Assembly (NCBI GenBank): GCA_041649995.1
Contig: JBAZMA010000018.1
Span: 1-30,560, forward strand
Reading direction: 5' to 3'
DNA: 30,560 nucleotides
From: JBAZMA01 sp041649995
Lineage (GTDB): Bacteria > Omnitrophota > Gorgyraeia > Velamenicoccales > Velamenicoccaceae
The notes beneath the pieces were generated by a model. It was given only the letters and a program-made list of their open reading frames with translations. It did no database searches and was not told where the DNA came from. A program made the position numbers and the translations under genes. How positions within the stretch are numbered: the first letter of the stretch is position 1; each line of letters opens with the position of its first letter. This document shows positions 16,197 through 25,439 of this stretch, in pieces.

Positions 16197-16445
16197 ATGG
16201 CACAGAAAGTCGCTAAGGTCGGAGTGAAGAGGCAGAAGGGTTATCTTTACTTCATTGACAAGGATGGTGACGTCTCTTGCGCCGTCATGGCCAGAGGCAA
16301 GAAGAAGGGCGGCAAGCCCAAAAAGGTCGCCAAGGTCGGCGTGGACAAGAAAGACGGTTATCTGTATTTTCTTGATAAGCAGGGGGACGTGGCCTGCGCC
16401 AAGCTGGTTCGCGGCGGTAAAAAGAAGAAAAAAGGAAAAAGATAG
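16197..16445 (+). CDS. Small basic protein of two 39-residue repeats
   Basis: I know no function for this 82-residue protein. It consists of two near-identical units (residues 4-42 and 43 to about 77) of the form KVAKVGV, then GYLYF(I/L)DK, GDV(S/A)CA and RG, followed by lysine- and glycine-rich tails. Each unit has one cysteine (Cys28, Cys67) at the same place. The strongly basic composition suggests binding of nucleic acid or another polyanion, and the regular GYLYF-DK-GDV pattern suggests short beta hairpins. AGGGGGTG lies six bases before the ATG, a strong ribosome binding site implying good expression. A terminator-like hairpin follows. Similar small repeats are, in my memory, common in candidate-phylum genomes. 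Confidence 0.85.
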   Translation: MAQKVAKVGVKRQKGYLYFIDKDGDVSCAVMARGKKKGGKPKKVAKVGVDKKDGYLYFLDKQGDVACAKLVRGGKKKKKGKR

Positions 16446-16455
16446 TTTTTCCTGT

Positions 16456-16505
16456 TTTTCCAGGCCGGGGCCCGTCGCAGCTCGAGCGGTCCCTGGTCTG
16501 GAAAA
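16456..16505. terminator. Probable bidirectional intrinsic terminator
   Basis: TTTTCCAGGCCGGGG (16456-16470) pairs with CCCTGGTCTGGAAAA (16491-16505) with few mismatches. The A run on one side and the T run on the other allow termination in either direction, and TTTTA follows. An inner palindrome GCTCGAGC lies in the loop. It closes the transcript of the small repeat protein and separates it from the glycosyltransferase gene. Confidence 0.65.
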
Positions 16506-16538
16506 TTTTAATCATTCACAAATCCGCTTTGTATCTCC

Positions 16539-17720
16539 ATGCATCCCGGCCACCGGTTCGCCATCATATATTTCCTGGATCAGACAGTGGGCGCCTTGCT
16601 GTGCGGTTTTCTGGGGCTGCTTCATTTCCCCTTAAAGCTCATCGCGCGGCGTTCCGCTGCGCAGGCCCCTGCGCGCACGGTCCTTGTCTTGAAATGGTTC
16701 GGGATCGGCAGCCTTGTTTTCCTGCAGCCGCTTTTGAAAAACATCAAAAAGACATATCCCGGATGCCGGATCATTTTCCTGACCTTCGAAGGGAATAGAA
16801 CGCTCCTGGAGGCGTTCGGGAACTGCGACGAGATCTGCGGGATCCGCCTGAACGCGCTTTTCCCCTGGAATGTGTTGCGCGCCGTTTTTCATCTCAGAAG
16901 GGCCCGGGTGGACGCCGGAATAGACCTGGAATTTTATTCCGCCTTTTCCACCTTTATGCTTTTTTTGAGCGGGGCGCGCAGGCGCATCGGATTCAACCTG
17001 CCGTATTTCTGGCGGCGATCGCTTCTGACGGACCCGGTTTTTTTCAATTATTTTCGCCATGTGACAGAAGTCTACAGGTCCGCCGGAAGGCTTCTGGGTG
17101 TTGACTACCAGGACTTAAGACCGGGGCCCTTGCCTGTCAGGCAGGAGGCGCGCGATAACGTTTCGGCTTATTTGAGAGAGAACGGATGGCCGGGAAACAC
17201 CCCCCTGGTCGGGATTAATGTCAATGCCGGGGAAATGGCGTATTCCCGGAGATGGCCCAAGTCTTATTTTTTGCGTTTGATGCGTGGCATCCTGGCCCAA
17301 AAGCCGGACGCCTGTCTCGTATTAACGGGGTCGCGGGAAGAGAAAACGTATGTGGACGAGGTGTTCGCGGGCCTGGAAACCGGAGAGCGCTCCAGGGTCA
17401 TTAATTCAGCGGGCGCGTTGTCTCTTCTGGAATTTATCGCCTTGATCAGCCGCCTTTCGCTTTTTATCACCAATGACAGCGGACCGCTCCATCTGGCCTA
17501 CGCGCAGGATATCCCGACCGTATCGTTCTGGGGACCCGGGAGCCCCGCGTTTTATGGTTTAGAGGGGCAGAGGCATATGATGTTTTACGAGAGGCTTGAT
17601 TGCAGTCCCTGCCTTTATATCTACCGCACAGAGCCGGGCTATCTCTGCGGCAGTCAGGCGCGCTGTTTGAGAGAAATCACTCCGGAAAAAGTCCTTCCGT
17701 CGGTTTTGAGAATGCTTTAA
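16539..17720 (+). CDS. Glycosyltransferase family 9 (heptosyltransferase-like)
   Basis: The 393-residue protein has the GT9 layout of two Rossmann-like halves: VLVLKWFGIGSLVFLQPLL in the first, then VGINVNAGE, a SRRWP acceptor-side motif, TGS and the diagnostic ITNDSGPLHLA near residue 311. A C-terminal cysteine cluster (CSPC, then two more cysteines) is common in family members. Residues 7-35 are hydrophobic, so it may be membrane-associated. Family members add heptose or other sugars from ADP-sugars to lipopolysaccharide core or related glycans; the substrate here cannot be read. No clear ribosome binding site precedes the ATG at 16539. Confidence 0.85.
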   Translation: MHPGHRFAIIYFLDQTVGALLCGFLGLLHFPLKLIARRSAAQAPARTVLVLKWFGIGSLVFLQPLLKNIKKTYPGCRIIFLTFEGNRTLLEAFGNCDEICGIRLNALFPWNVLRAVFHLRRARVDAGIDLEFYSAFSTFMLFLSGARRRIGFNLPYFWRRSLLTDPVFFNYFRHVTEVYRSAGRLLGVDYQDLRPGPLPVRQEARDNVSAYLRENGWPGNTPLVGINVNAGEMAYSRRWPKSYFLRLMRGILAQKPDACLVLTGSREEKTYVDEVFAGLETGERSRVINSAGALSLLEFIALISRLSLFITNDSGPLHLAYAQDIPTVSFWGPGSPAFYGLEGQRHMMFYERLDCSPCLYIYRTEPGYLCGSQARCLREITPEKVLPSVLRML

Positions 17721-17739
17721 CAAAGATGAGGAGAGAAAA

Positions 17740-19323
17740 GTGACGGGCCTTCTTCGGAACCTTTTGCTGATTTTCTTTGTTTCCACGCTGATCAAGCTGA
17801 TCCCGGCGTTGACCCTGCCTGTTTATTCTTCGGATGCCGGCACATATCTGGATATGGCCAGGAACCTCCTGGAGGGCAGGGGGCTGGTGTGCTCTTATAA
17901 TGTTTATCAGTTCTGGCCCGGCCCTTATTATCCCGGCTGGCCGTTCATGCAGCCTTTGTTTCCCTTGTTGATCGCCGTGATCTGGTTTTTTACGCCTTCG
18001 CTCCATGCTGTTTCTCTGGCCAATGTTTTTTTATCCGGCATCAATGTGTTGTTGCTGTACGCGATTGTCATGCGGTTGTATGATGACTCCAAGGTCGCGT
18101 TTTGGAGCGCGCTTTTGGCGTCCGTGATGTGGCCTATGCGCCTGACGTCTGTCCAGCCCTGGACGGAGCAGATGCATTTGTTATTTTTGCTGCTGGCCAT
18201 CCTTGTCCTTATGAGGGCGGCCGGATCCTCATCGCCGCCGGGAAAAATTCAAAAGTGGCATTTTTTCGCGGCCGGGGTCCTGATCGCTTCCAGCGTTCTC
18301 GTCAGGGTCTCAGGTGTTTTTGTCCTGTTCCTGTGGCCTGTCGCCTGGTTTTTTTGCGAAGGGGCGGGACGGCAAACCTGGAAAAAGACCCTGTGGTTCC
18401 TGGCGGGTTTTTCGGCCGTTTTTATTCCTTACGAAATTTTCTGTTTCTGGAGATTTCATCTTTTTTATCCCGAATATCCCCAGGCTGCGAAGGATTTTAC
18501 GATCGCGGCCCAATCGGGCTGTTTCTATGATTTTCTGAAACCCGTTCTCAGGGTGCCTTCGGTTTTTGCGCCGCATTTTTCCTGGAGGTCTTTGTCCGTG
18601 ATGGCCGGGCACGTGCTCAAATTCGGCGAAACCCTCCGGCAGGACTGGCCTTTGCTGTTGATCGTGGTCCTGGCTTTTAAAAGCGTCAAAGTCCTCAGAG
18701 AACGAAAGGGCGGGGAGGTTCTGCTTTGGTTGACGGCTGTCGGGCACGTTCTGTTTTTTTCCCTGTCATTCTGGTGGCTGGACCCGCGGCGGCTCGAGGC
18801 GCACCGTTATCTTCTGGTCCCTTTGACCTTGCTGATGCCTCTGGCCGTCAAAGGGCTCTGGGATGTCAGGGACATTCTGAAGGAGCCTTTTTCCCGAAAG
18901 TACGCGAAGCTCTATTTTCCGGCCGCGGTTGTTTCTCTTTTTGCTTTTTTTGTTATTCCCGCCTGGCATGGCAGCCGTCCCTGGGCGGAATTTCTCTTTC
19001 GAAAGAATCCCAGGGTCGTCGTGCTGCAGCAGACCGCCGATTGGTTAAAGAGCAGGACCACGAAAGAGGACCTTGTGGCGACGACGCAATATCAGGAAGC
19101 GTATGTCCTGGAAAGGCCCATTGTGTCCCTTCCCGAAGGCCAGGCGCTGACTCATGAAAATCTCAAGCGTTTCTTTGAAGTTTATAAGCCGGCCTATATC
19201 TGGATCTCTTTGAAGCGTTGTTCCCATTATCTGGAGCCCTTGAAAGACCACGCCAGACGGGTGGAATTGCCCGCGGCCCTGGCCGCCCATTACGCGGTAT
19301 TTCGTTTGTCCGATAAACCCTGA
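17740..19323 (+). CDS. Polytopic membrane glycosyltransferase, PMT/GT39-like
   Basis: The protein has 527 residues with many hydrophobic segments over the first 420 residues or so and a soluble C-terminal part. The first loop reads VYSSDAGTYLDMARNLLEGRGL, the acidic loop pattern of PMT/ArnT/GT-C enzymes that use polyprenyl-phosphate sugars on the outer face of the membrane. Substrate and acceptor are unknown. Together with the GT9 gene it suggests surface glycan assembly. The GTG at 17740 is preceded by GAGGAGA with good spacing. Confidence 0.75.
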   Translation: MTGLLRNLLLIFFVSTLIKLIPALTLPVYSSDAGTYLDMARNLLEGRGLVCSYNVYQFWPGPYYPGWPFMQPLFPLLIAVIWFFTPSLHAVSLANVFLSGINVLLLYAIVMRLYDDSKVAFWSALLASVMWPMRLTSVQPWTEQMHLLFLLLAILVLMRAAGSSSPPGKIQKWHFFAAGVLIASSVLVRVSGVFVLFLWPVAWFFCEGAGRQTWKKTLWFLAGFSAVFIPYEIFCFWRFHLFYPEYPQAAKDFTIAAQSGCFYDFLKPVLRVPSVFAPHFSWRSLSVMAGHVLKFGETLRQDWPLLLIVVLAFKSVKVLRERKGGEVLLWLTAVGHVLFFSLSFWWLDPRRLEAHRYLLVPLTLLMPLAVKGLWDVRDILKEPFSRKYAKLYFPAAVVSLFAFFVIPAWHGSRPWAEFLFRKNPRVVVLQQTADWLKSRTTKEDLVATTQYQEAYVLERPIVSLPEGQALTHENLKRFFEVYKPAYIWISLKRCSHYLEPLKDHARRVELPAALAAHYAVFRLSDKP

Positions 19324-19345
19324 TTTCTCAGACACCGCAAATCCC

Positions 19346-22159
19346 ATGAACGACTCATACATTTCCCTGAAAGGGGCCAGAGAACATAACCTTAAGAATC
19401 TCGACCTCCTCATTCCGCGCAACAAGCTGGTTGTCGTGACCGGGCTGTCGGGATCGGGAAAGTCTTCCCTTGTTTTTGATACCCTTTATGCCGAAGGCCA
19501 GAGGCGCTATGTGGAAAGCCTTTCGAGTTACGCCCGCCAGTTTTTGGAACAGCTTCAGAAGCCGAGCATCGATTCCATAGAGGGACTTTCACCGACCATC
19601 GCGATCGAGCAGAGGAGCGCGGGGGGAAATCCCCGTTCCACGGTCGGCACGCAAACAGAGATTTATGATTATCTGAGGATATTGTTCGCGCGGATCGGCG
19701 TGCCGCATTGCCCGCAGTGCGGCCGGCTTGTGCGCAGGCAAAGCGCCCAGGAGATCGTTTCTCAGCTCATGGAACTTGCGGCCGGCACAAAGATCGAGAT
19801 CCTTTCCCCGGTTGTGCGCGGCCGCAAAGGCGAATACCGCAAGATCCTCTCCCGGTTGCAGAAGCAGGGATTCGTCCGGGCGCGCGTAGATGGAAAGGTC
19901 TATTCCCTGGATGAGAAAATGACGCTGGAGAAATACAAGGTCCATCACATTGAAGCCGTCGTGGACCGGATCGTTGTTGGTTCCGGGATCAAACAGCGGC
20001 TGACGGATTCCGTTGAAACGGGCCTCAAGTACGGCGGAGGCCTTGTCATTGTTGTCGAATCGGGAAATTCGGGAACGCCGAAAGAACGCGTTTTCAGCGA
20101 ACTCTACGCCTGTCCGGTCTGCGGCATCAACATCCCCGAGATTGAACCAAGGATTTTTTCGTTCAATTCCCCGTACGGCGCCTGCAGTGCCTGCAACGGA
20201 CTGGGAATGAAAATGGAGTTTGATATCAATCTCATCATTCCCGACAAAGGCAAATCGATTCTCGAAGGGGCGCTGGAGCCGTGGAAGCGGGGAGGCAAGG
20301 GATATCTGTTGTATTACAGGAGCCTTTTGCGGGAATTGGCGCGCCGGCTGGGTTTTGATCTCCAGACGCCTTTCAACCGATTGAGCAAAGAGGCGCGCGA
20401 ATCGATTCTGTTCGGCTGCGATACCGTGATCTGGAACCGGCCGTTTGAAGGATTGATCCCCCATCTCGAGCGCCTGTTCCATCAGACCGACAGCATGTTC
20501 CTTAAGGAAGAAATTTCAAAATTCATGTCGCAGATGCCGTGCCCGGTCTGCGGAGGGTCAAGGCTTAAAAAAGAAACCCTGGCCGTGACCATCCAGGACC
20601 GTTCCATATGGGATGTCACGCGCATGACCATCGCCCAGGCGCATTTGTTTTTTGGGAGCCTGCCGTTGAACGATCAGGAGAAGCTGATCGCGGCGCAGGC
20701 CTTAAAAGACGTGCGGGAGAAGCTGTTGTTTTGTGTGAACGTGGGTTTGGGGTATTTGACGCTTGACCGCAAAAGCTCCACGTTGTCCGGAGGGGAATTC
20801 CAGAGGATCCGCCTGGCCACCCAGGTCGGCTCAGGCCTGGTCGGAGTCTTGTATTGTCTGGATGAACCCAGCATCGGCCTTCACGCCCGTGATAATGACA
20901 AGCTTCTGGATACGTTAAAATCCCTAAGGGACCTCGGCAATACCCTTTTGGTCGTTGAGCATGATGAGGCCACGATGCGTAACGCGGACCATATCATCGA
21001 CCTGGGACCCGGGGCCGGAAAATTCGGCGGGCAAGTCCTTTTTAGCGGAACGTTCCCGGAGTTGATGCGTTCGGAGCGCTCCCTGACCGCTCAATTCCTC
21101 TCCGGCAAGATGGGGATCCGCGCGCCGAAAAAACGCCGGGATTACAGGGCTCAGCCGCGGCTTGAGATCAAAGGCGCAACGACCCACAATCTGAAAAACA
21201 TCGACGTTGTCTTTCCGCTGGGCGTTTTGATCTGCGTCAGCGGCGTTTCCGGGTCCGGGAAATCCACGCTCATCGATGAGACCCTTTACAGGGGCCTTTC
21301 TCAAAGGCTCTACGGTTCCAAGACTCCCGGGGGGGACTTTCGAAGCTTGAAGGGAACGGATCTTATCGATAAGGTCATCGTTGTCGACCAATCGCCCATC
21401 GGCCGCACGCCGCGTTCCAATCCCGCGACTTATGTGGGAATGTTTTCTCCCATCCGCGACCTGTTTTCGCGCCTGCCGGAGAGTCGCGCCAGGGGATACA
21501 AACCGGGGCGTTTCAGTTTTAACGTCAAGGGAGGCCGGTGTGAAGCCTGCGGCGGAGACGGGATCAAGAAGATAGAAATGCATTTTCTCCCCGATGTCTA
21601 TGTGAAATGCGAAATCTGCAAGGGCGAACGTTTTAACGAAGCGACGCTGGAAGTCAAGTACAAGGGATATTCCATCGCGGATGTCCTGGATATGTCGGTG
21701 GAGGAGGCCCTGCCGCTTTTTGAGAACATCCCCCCGGTCAAAAACACCCTTCAGACGCTTTTTGACGTGGGCCTGGGTTATATTCAGCTTGGCCAGCCCG
21801 CCACGACCCTTTCCGGAGGCGAAGCCCAAAGAGTCAAGCTGGCCAGCGAATTGTGCAAAAGATCGACGGGAAGGACTTTTTATATCCTGGATGAGCCGAC
21901 GACAGGGCTTCATTTTGCCGATGTCGAAAAACTTTTGAGTGTTTTGCAGAAGCTCGTAGACCTGGGCAATACGGTTTTGGTTGTGGAGCATAACCTGGAT
22001 GTGATAAAATGCGCGGACTATTGCATAGACCTGGGGCCGGAAGGCGGGGACCAGGGCGGCCAGATCGTCGCGGCCGGAAGTCCGGAAGAGGTCGCCGGCC
22101 AGAAACGCTCCTACACAGGCCAGTATCTCAGGGAGATATTAAACAAAGAGAACCGATGA
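19346..22159 (+). CDS. uvrA: Excinuclease ABC subunit A
   Basis: UvrA is the damage-recognition ATPase of nucleotide excision repair. Its 937 residues match the usual length. Seen are Walker A motifs GLSGSGKSS (near 33) and GVSGSGKST (near 633), ABC signatures LSGGEFQRIRLA (near 480) and LSGGEAQRVKLA (near 822), zinc-binding pairs CPVCG with CSAC, and CEACGGDG with CEIC, plus the GLSPTIAIEQ region. No frameshift is visible. No ribosome binding site is obvious before the ATG at 19346. The stop overlaps the start of the TPR gene, an unusual partner for uvrA. Confidence 0.98.
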   Translation: MNDSYISLKGAREHNLKNLDLLIPRNKLVVVTGLSGSGKSSLVFDTLYAEGQRRYVESLSSYARQFLEQLQKPSIDSIEGLSPTIAIEQRSAGGNPRSTVGTQTEIYDYLRILFARIGVPHCPQCGRLVRRQSAQEIVSQLMELAAGTKIEILSPVVRGRKGEYRKILSRLQKQGFVRARVDGKVYSLDEKMTLEKYKVHHIEAVVDRIVVGSGIKQRLTDSVETGLKYGGGLVIVVESGNSGTPKERVFSELYACPVCGINIPEIEPRIFSFNSPYGACSACNGLGMKMEFDINLIIPDKGKSILEGALEPWKRGGKGYLLYYRSLLRELARRLGFDLQTPFNRLSKEARESILFGCDTVIWNRPFEGLIPHLERLFHQTDSMFLKEEISKFMSQMPCPVCGGSRLKKETLAVTIQDRSIWDVTRMTIAQAHLFFGSLPLNDQEKLIAAQALKDVREKLLFCVNVGLGYLTLDRKSSTLSGGEFQRIRLATQVGSGLVGVLYCLDEPSIGLHARDNDKLLDTLKSLRDLGNTLLVVEHDEATMRNADHIIDLGPGAGKFGGQVLFSGTFPELMRSERSLTAQFLSGKMGIRAPKKRRDYRAQPRLEIKGATTHNLKNIDVVFPLGVLICVSGVSGSGKSTLIDETLYRGLSQRLYGSKTPGGDFRSLKGTDLIDKVIVVDQSPIGRTPRSNPATYVGMFSPIRDLFSRLPESRARGYKPGRFSFNVKGGRCEACGGDGIKKIEMHFLPDVYVKCEICKGERFNEATLEVKYKGYSIADVLDMSVEEALPLFENIPPVKNTLQTLFDVGLGYIQLGQPATTLSGGEAQRVKLASELCKRSTGRTFYILDEPTTGLHFADVEKLLSVLQKLVDLGNTVLVVEHNLDVIKCADYCIDLGPEGGDQGGQIVAAGSPEEVAGQKRSYTGQYLREILNKENR

Positions 22160-24756
22160 CGGAAAGAATGAATCAGGAACGCCTTGAAAAGGGCCGGCAC
22201 ATGCAAAAACAGATGAGCGATCGGAAAGACGGGAACATTTTTTCGGGTTTTCGATTGTTGGGTTTTTTATTTTTGTTGTTTTTCGTCTTTTCCCTCTGGC
22301 CTTGTGTCATTTGCCGCTCAAACACCGCGGCCTCAGCCGCGGAATTCAATAAAAAAGAAGAAGACGCTTTTTATGTGGCGGCCAAGGCCTATCAGGACGG
22401 GTTTTACGATCTCTCGCTTGTCCTGTTCGACCGTTTTTTGAACACCTACGTTCAGACGGATAAACGGGTGGAGGCCATGATTTATATAGGCCAGAATTAT
22501 TTTCAGCAGGAAAAATATCTGAAGGCTTTAGACCAGTTTGACGCCTTGCTGAAGATGCCCGAGGCCTCGTCTTCGCGCGATGAGATCATTTTCTGGCTGG
22601 CGCAGATCCACGCCCGCGGAAGGGATTACCGGCAGGCCGCGGAATATCTTCTGGAACTCGTGGATAATTTCCCGGAATCCATCCATTACCGCAGGGCCCA
22701 TACCCTTTTGGCCCAGGCCCAGATGAATGACGGAAAGTTTAAGGATGGTCAGAAAACTTTTCAACAGATGCAGGAACGCTTCAAGGACGATTTGTCCGCC
22801 GAAGAAGCCTCTTTCGGGATGGCCGAGGCTTTTTACAGGATGAAGGATTTTCCCGGCCTCAAAAAGGCCCTGGAAGCTTTTATTTCCCGCTTTCCGTCTT
22901 CGGCGCTCCTGGGCCAGGCTTATTTTTACCTGGGGGAGTCCAACTATTATCTGGAGCAATACGCCGAAGCCATCCAGGCGTATCAGAAATGCCTGCGGAG
23001 CTCATCGGCTCCGGAGCAGACTATCGCGGCCCAAGTGGGGATCGGATGGTCTTATTTGCGGCAGAAGCGGTTCGAGGACGCCGAACGCCTGTTTTCCAAT
23101 TTTTCCGATGATGAGCAGGCGCCCGGCATCGTTCTGGGCAAGGCTGTCGCCGCCTCAGGCCTGGGGCGTTACGAGGCTTCCCTGGCCTTGTTTGACCGCG
23201 TGGTCTCTTTGGACAAGAACGAGGAGTATTCACCTCTGGCCTATTTTGGAAAAGGCGAAGCCCTGTATAACCTCGGCCGTTTTGACGAAGCCATCATCTC
23301 CTATAAAATTTCCCTGGATAAGCTCAGGCTTCTCTCGCGATGGCTCGGGGAGCCCCGGGAGCTGCGGGACAGGATTTTTTACGGATTGGCCTGGGCGTAT
23401 CTGAGGGTCGGCGATTTTCAATCCGCCCAGCAGGAATTCCAGAAGGTGGCTTCTTCCTCATCGGACAAGATCTTTAAGCTTAGCGCCCTTTGCCAGCTGG
23501 GGGACGTGTATCAGGATTCAGGGGAATACAACAAGGCCATCGAGACCTACCGAGGCATCCTCAGGGATTACCCGGACAATATCTATAATGATTATATCCA
23601 GTATCAGATCGGCCTGACATGGCTGAAATCCGGCAATCTGGATTCCGCGGTCCTGGCTTTAAGGAAGCTGATCAAGGAATTTCCGAATTCAAAAATGATC
23701 GATGACGCCAATTATTATTTGGGCGTTATCTATTTCCAGAAGGGCGATTTTGCTTCCGCCCGACAGGAGCTGGAGCTTTTCCGCCTCCATCACAAGGAGT
23801 CTTCATTCCGTCATCAGGCCGTTTTTCTTCTGGGAGAGACCCTTCTGAACCTCGAGGAATTCAAGGCCGCCGTTGAAACTTTTCAGCAGCTTTTGCGCGA
23901 ACCGGGGCTGGGGGATTCCCTGCGGCAGAAGGCGGAGTACGAGATCGCCAATTCTTACGCGCAGATGGGCCAGCAGAATGAAGCGAACCGCAGGCTTTCG
24001 GATTTCGTCACGCGGTATCCGGATTCCCCGTTGACGCCGAATGTTCTGCTGGAAATGGGAGAGTATTACAGGGGCGTCCAGGACCAGGTCTCTGCCCGCA
24101 AGTCCTTCGAACGCCTGATCCGCAACTATCCGGAAAACGAATTCGTGGGGGACGCCTATATCGCCATCGGCGAAACGTTCCTGGTCGAGGGCAATATTTC
24201 TTCGGCCCTCAAAAGCTTCCGGCAGGCCCGCTCGAACGGACGCCTGGAATCGGCTGCCAAGGCCTCCCTTGCTTCGGGGGATATCTATTTCCGGCAAAAA
24301 GATTACGAGCAGGCGCGCAGGCATTATGAGGACGCCCTTTCGCTCCAGACCTCCTGGAACAAGAGCGTCTATGTGCGGCTGGCGCGTGTCCTTAAGGAGG
24401 AAAAGAAATTCGAGCAGGCCATCGGCGTTCTCGAAAAGGCTTATCAGAGTGAGGGGGCTGAAAAGGACGCCCAGATCCAGTTTTTGATCGCGGAATATTG
24501 GGAAGAGGCGGGCCTGGCTGACCGCGCGGTGGAGGCGTATATGAACGCCCACTATTTGTTCCCTCAGGATAAAGAGATATCCGCCAAGGCCCTTTTGAGG
24601 GTCGCCCGGATCTATGAAGGCAGGGAGGACTGGCCGGAAACACGCAAGGTTTTGGAAAAGATCGCCGGTCTTGATGTGGCGGAGGCAAAATACGCCAGAG
24701 AAAAACTGAAGGAGATCGAGAAGGCCATGAAAGGACTCCCCCATGAAAAAAGATAA
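22156..24756 (+). CDS. Large periplasmic TPR protein
   Basis: The protein has up to 866 residues. A hydrophobic stretch at about 33-52 followed by small residues looks like a signal peptide or membrane anchor. The rest is a long run of tetratricopeptide-like repeats with typical A-Y/F-Y-LG and A-I-Y patterns (for example near EAIQAYQKCL, EAIISYKISL and KAIETYRGIL). Such proteins are scaffolds, often in the periplasm, as in BamD or YbgF-like Tol components. It overlaps the next gene (ExbB-like) by 14 bp and so belongs with the ExbB, ExbD and TonB set. Start choice: the ATG at 22156 overlaps the uvrA stop; the ATG at 22201, behind AAAAGGG, is a good alternative and gives a more usual signal peptide. 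Confidence 0.88.
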   Translation: MTERMNQERLEKGRHMQKQMSDRKDGNIFSGFRLLGFLFLLFFVFSLWPCVICRSNTAASAAEFNKKEEDAFYVAAKAYQDGFYDLSLVLFDRFLNTYVQTDKRVEAMIYIGQNYFQQEKYLKALDQFDALLKMPEASSSRDEIIFWLAQIHARGRDYRQAAEYLLELVDNFPESIHYRRAHTLLAQAQMNDGKFKDGQKTFQQMQERFKDDLSAEEASFGMAEAFYRMKDFPGLKKALEAFISRFPSSALLGQAYFYLGESNYYLEQYAEAIQAYQKCLRSSSAPEQTIAAQVGIGWSYLRQKRFEDAERLFSNFSDDEQAPGIVLGKAVAASGLGRYEASLALFDRVVSLDKNEEYSPLAYFGKGEALYNLGRFDEAIISYKISLDKLRLLSRWLGEPRELRDRIFYGLAWAYLRVGDFQSAQQEFQKVASSSSDKIFKLSALCQLGDVYQDSGEYNKAIETYRGILRDYPDNIYNDYIQYQIGLTWLKSGNLDSAVLALRKLIKEFPNSKMIDDANYYLGVIYFQKGDFASARQELELFRLHHKESSFRHQAVFLLGETLLNLEEFKAAVETFQQLLREPGLGDSLRQKAEYEIANSYAQMGQQNEANRRLSDFVTRYPDSPLTPNVLLEMGEYYRGVQDQVSARKSFERLIRNYPENEFVGDAYIAIGETFLVEGNISSALKSFRQARSNGRLESAAKASLASGDIYFRQKDYEQARRHYEDALSLQTSWNKSVYVRLARVLKEEKKFEQAIGVLEKAYQSEGAEKDAQIQFLIAEYWEEAGLADRAVEAYMNAHYLFPQDKEISAKALLRVARIYEGREDWPETRKVLEKIAGLDVAEAKYAREKLKEIEKAMKGLPHEKR

Positions 24757-25435
24757 TTTTCTCTACGTTCTGGCCCTGCTGGTATGCCTGGCCGCATCCG
24801 TTGTCATGTATGCGCGCAATGATTTTTTCAGAAGCGGCGGGTGGGTCATGGTCCTGATCCTTTTTTCTTCGATCCTGGGTTTTGGGCTGATTTTCGCAAA
24901 AGCCAGGCAGCTGCTTATCAGCCGTATCCCGGCGGCCCCTTTTGTTAAGGATATTTTTGAAAAGCTGGAACGTCAAAGGATCAAGGAAGCGATCGATCTG
25001 TGCGACAAGGCGAATGCGCCCTTGTCCCGCGTTCTGAGGGCCGGCATCATGAAATACGACTTGAGCCGCGATGAGATCAGGGAATCCATGGACAATACCC
25101 TGGCTTGCGAACAGCCGGCCCTGGAAGAGCATCTGCCCGTGCTCGCGGCCTTGGTTGAGGTTCTGCCTCTTTTGGGGTTTTTGGGGACTTTCCTTGGATT
25201 GGCTGAAATTTTCCAGGCCATTCAATTCCGGGAAGCCGCGTCCCTGTCCCCGGGGCTCAGGGACATTTCCGCAGGCCTGTGGCAGATGCTGGTTCCGCCG
25301 ATTGTCGGGATGACGGTCTTGATCCCGCTTCTTCTGGGATATTATTTTTTGTCATCCAAATTGAAGGCCCTTTTGGAGGATATCCGCCTTTCATCAAAAG
25401 AATTGCTGGCGTTTCTGCTGGAAAGGAGGGCTTGA
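24743..25435 (+). CDS. ExbB/TolQ-family protein with altered pore residues
   Basis: The 230-residue inner-membrane protein of the MotA/TolQ/ExbB family has a first membrane region near residues 5-55, a cytoplasmic domain, and two further helices near 130-152 and 178-210. Family partners use the proton gradient with ExbD to drive TonB- or Tol-type work. The GFLGTFLG segment keeps the conserved threonine of the second helix. In the third helix, where ExbB usually has I(A/S)EAL..TT..GL..AIP, this protein has ISAGLWQMLVPPIVGMTVLIP: the glutamate is Ala or Gly and the Thr pair is Pro-Pro. It sits between the TPR and ExbD-like genes. Confidence 0.85.
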   Translation: MKKDNFLYVLALLVCLAASVVMYARNDFFRSGGWVMVLILFSSILGFGLIFAKARQLLISRIPAAPFVKDIFEKLERQRIKEAIDLCDKANAPLSRVLRAGIMKYDLSRDEIRESMDNTLACEQPALEEHLPVLAALVEVLPLLGFLGTFLGLAEIFQAIQFREAASLSPGLRDISAGLWQMLVPPIVGMTVLIPLLLGYYFLSSKLKALLEDIRLSSKELLAFLLERRA

Positions 25436-25439
25436 AATC

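Noticed and set aside
20924..21991. Long minus-strand open frame (355 residues)
   Set aside because: It is antisense to the second half of uvrA, with no recognisable motif.
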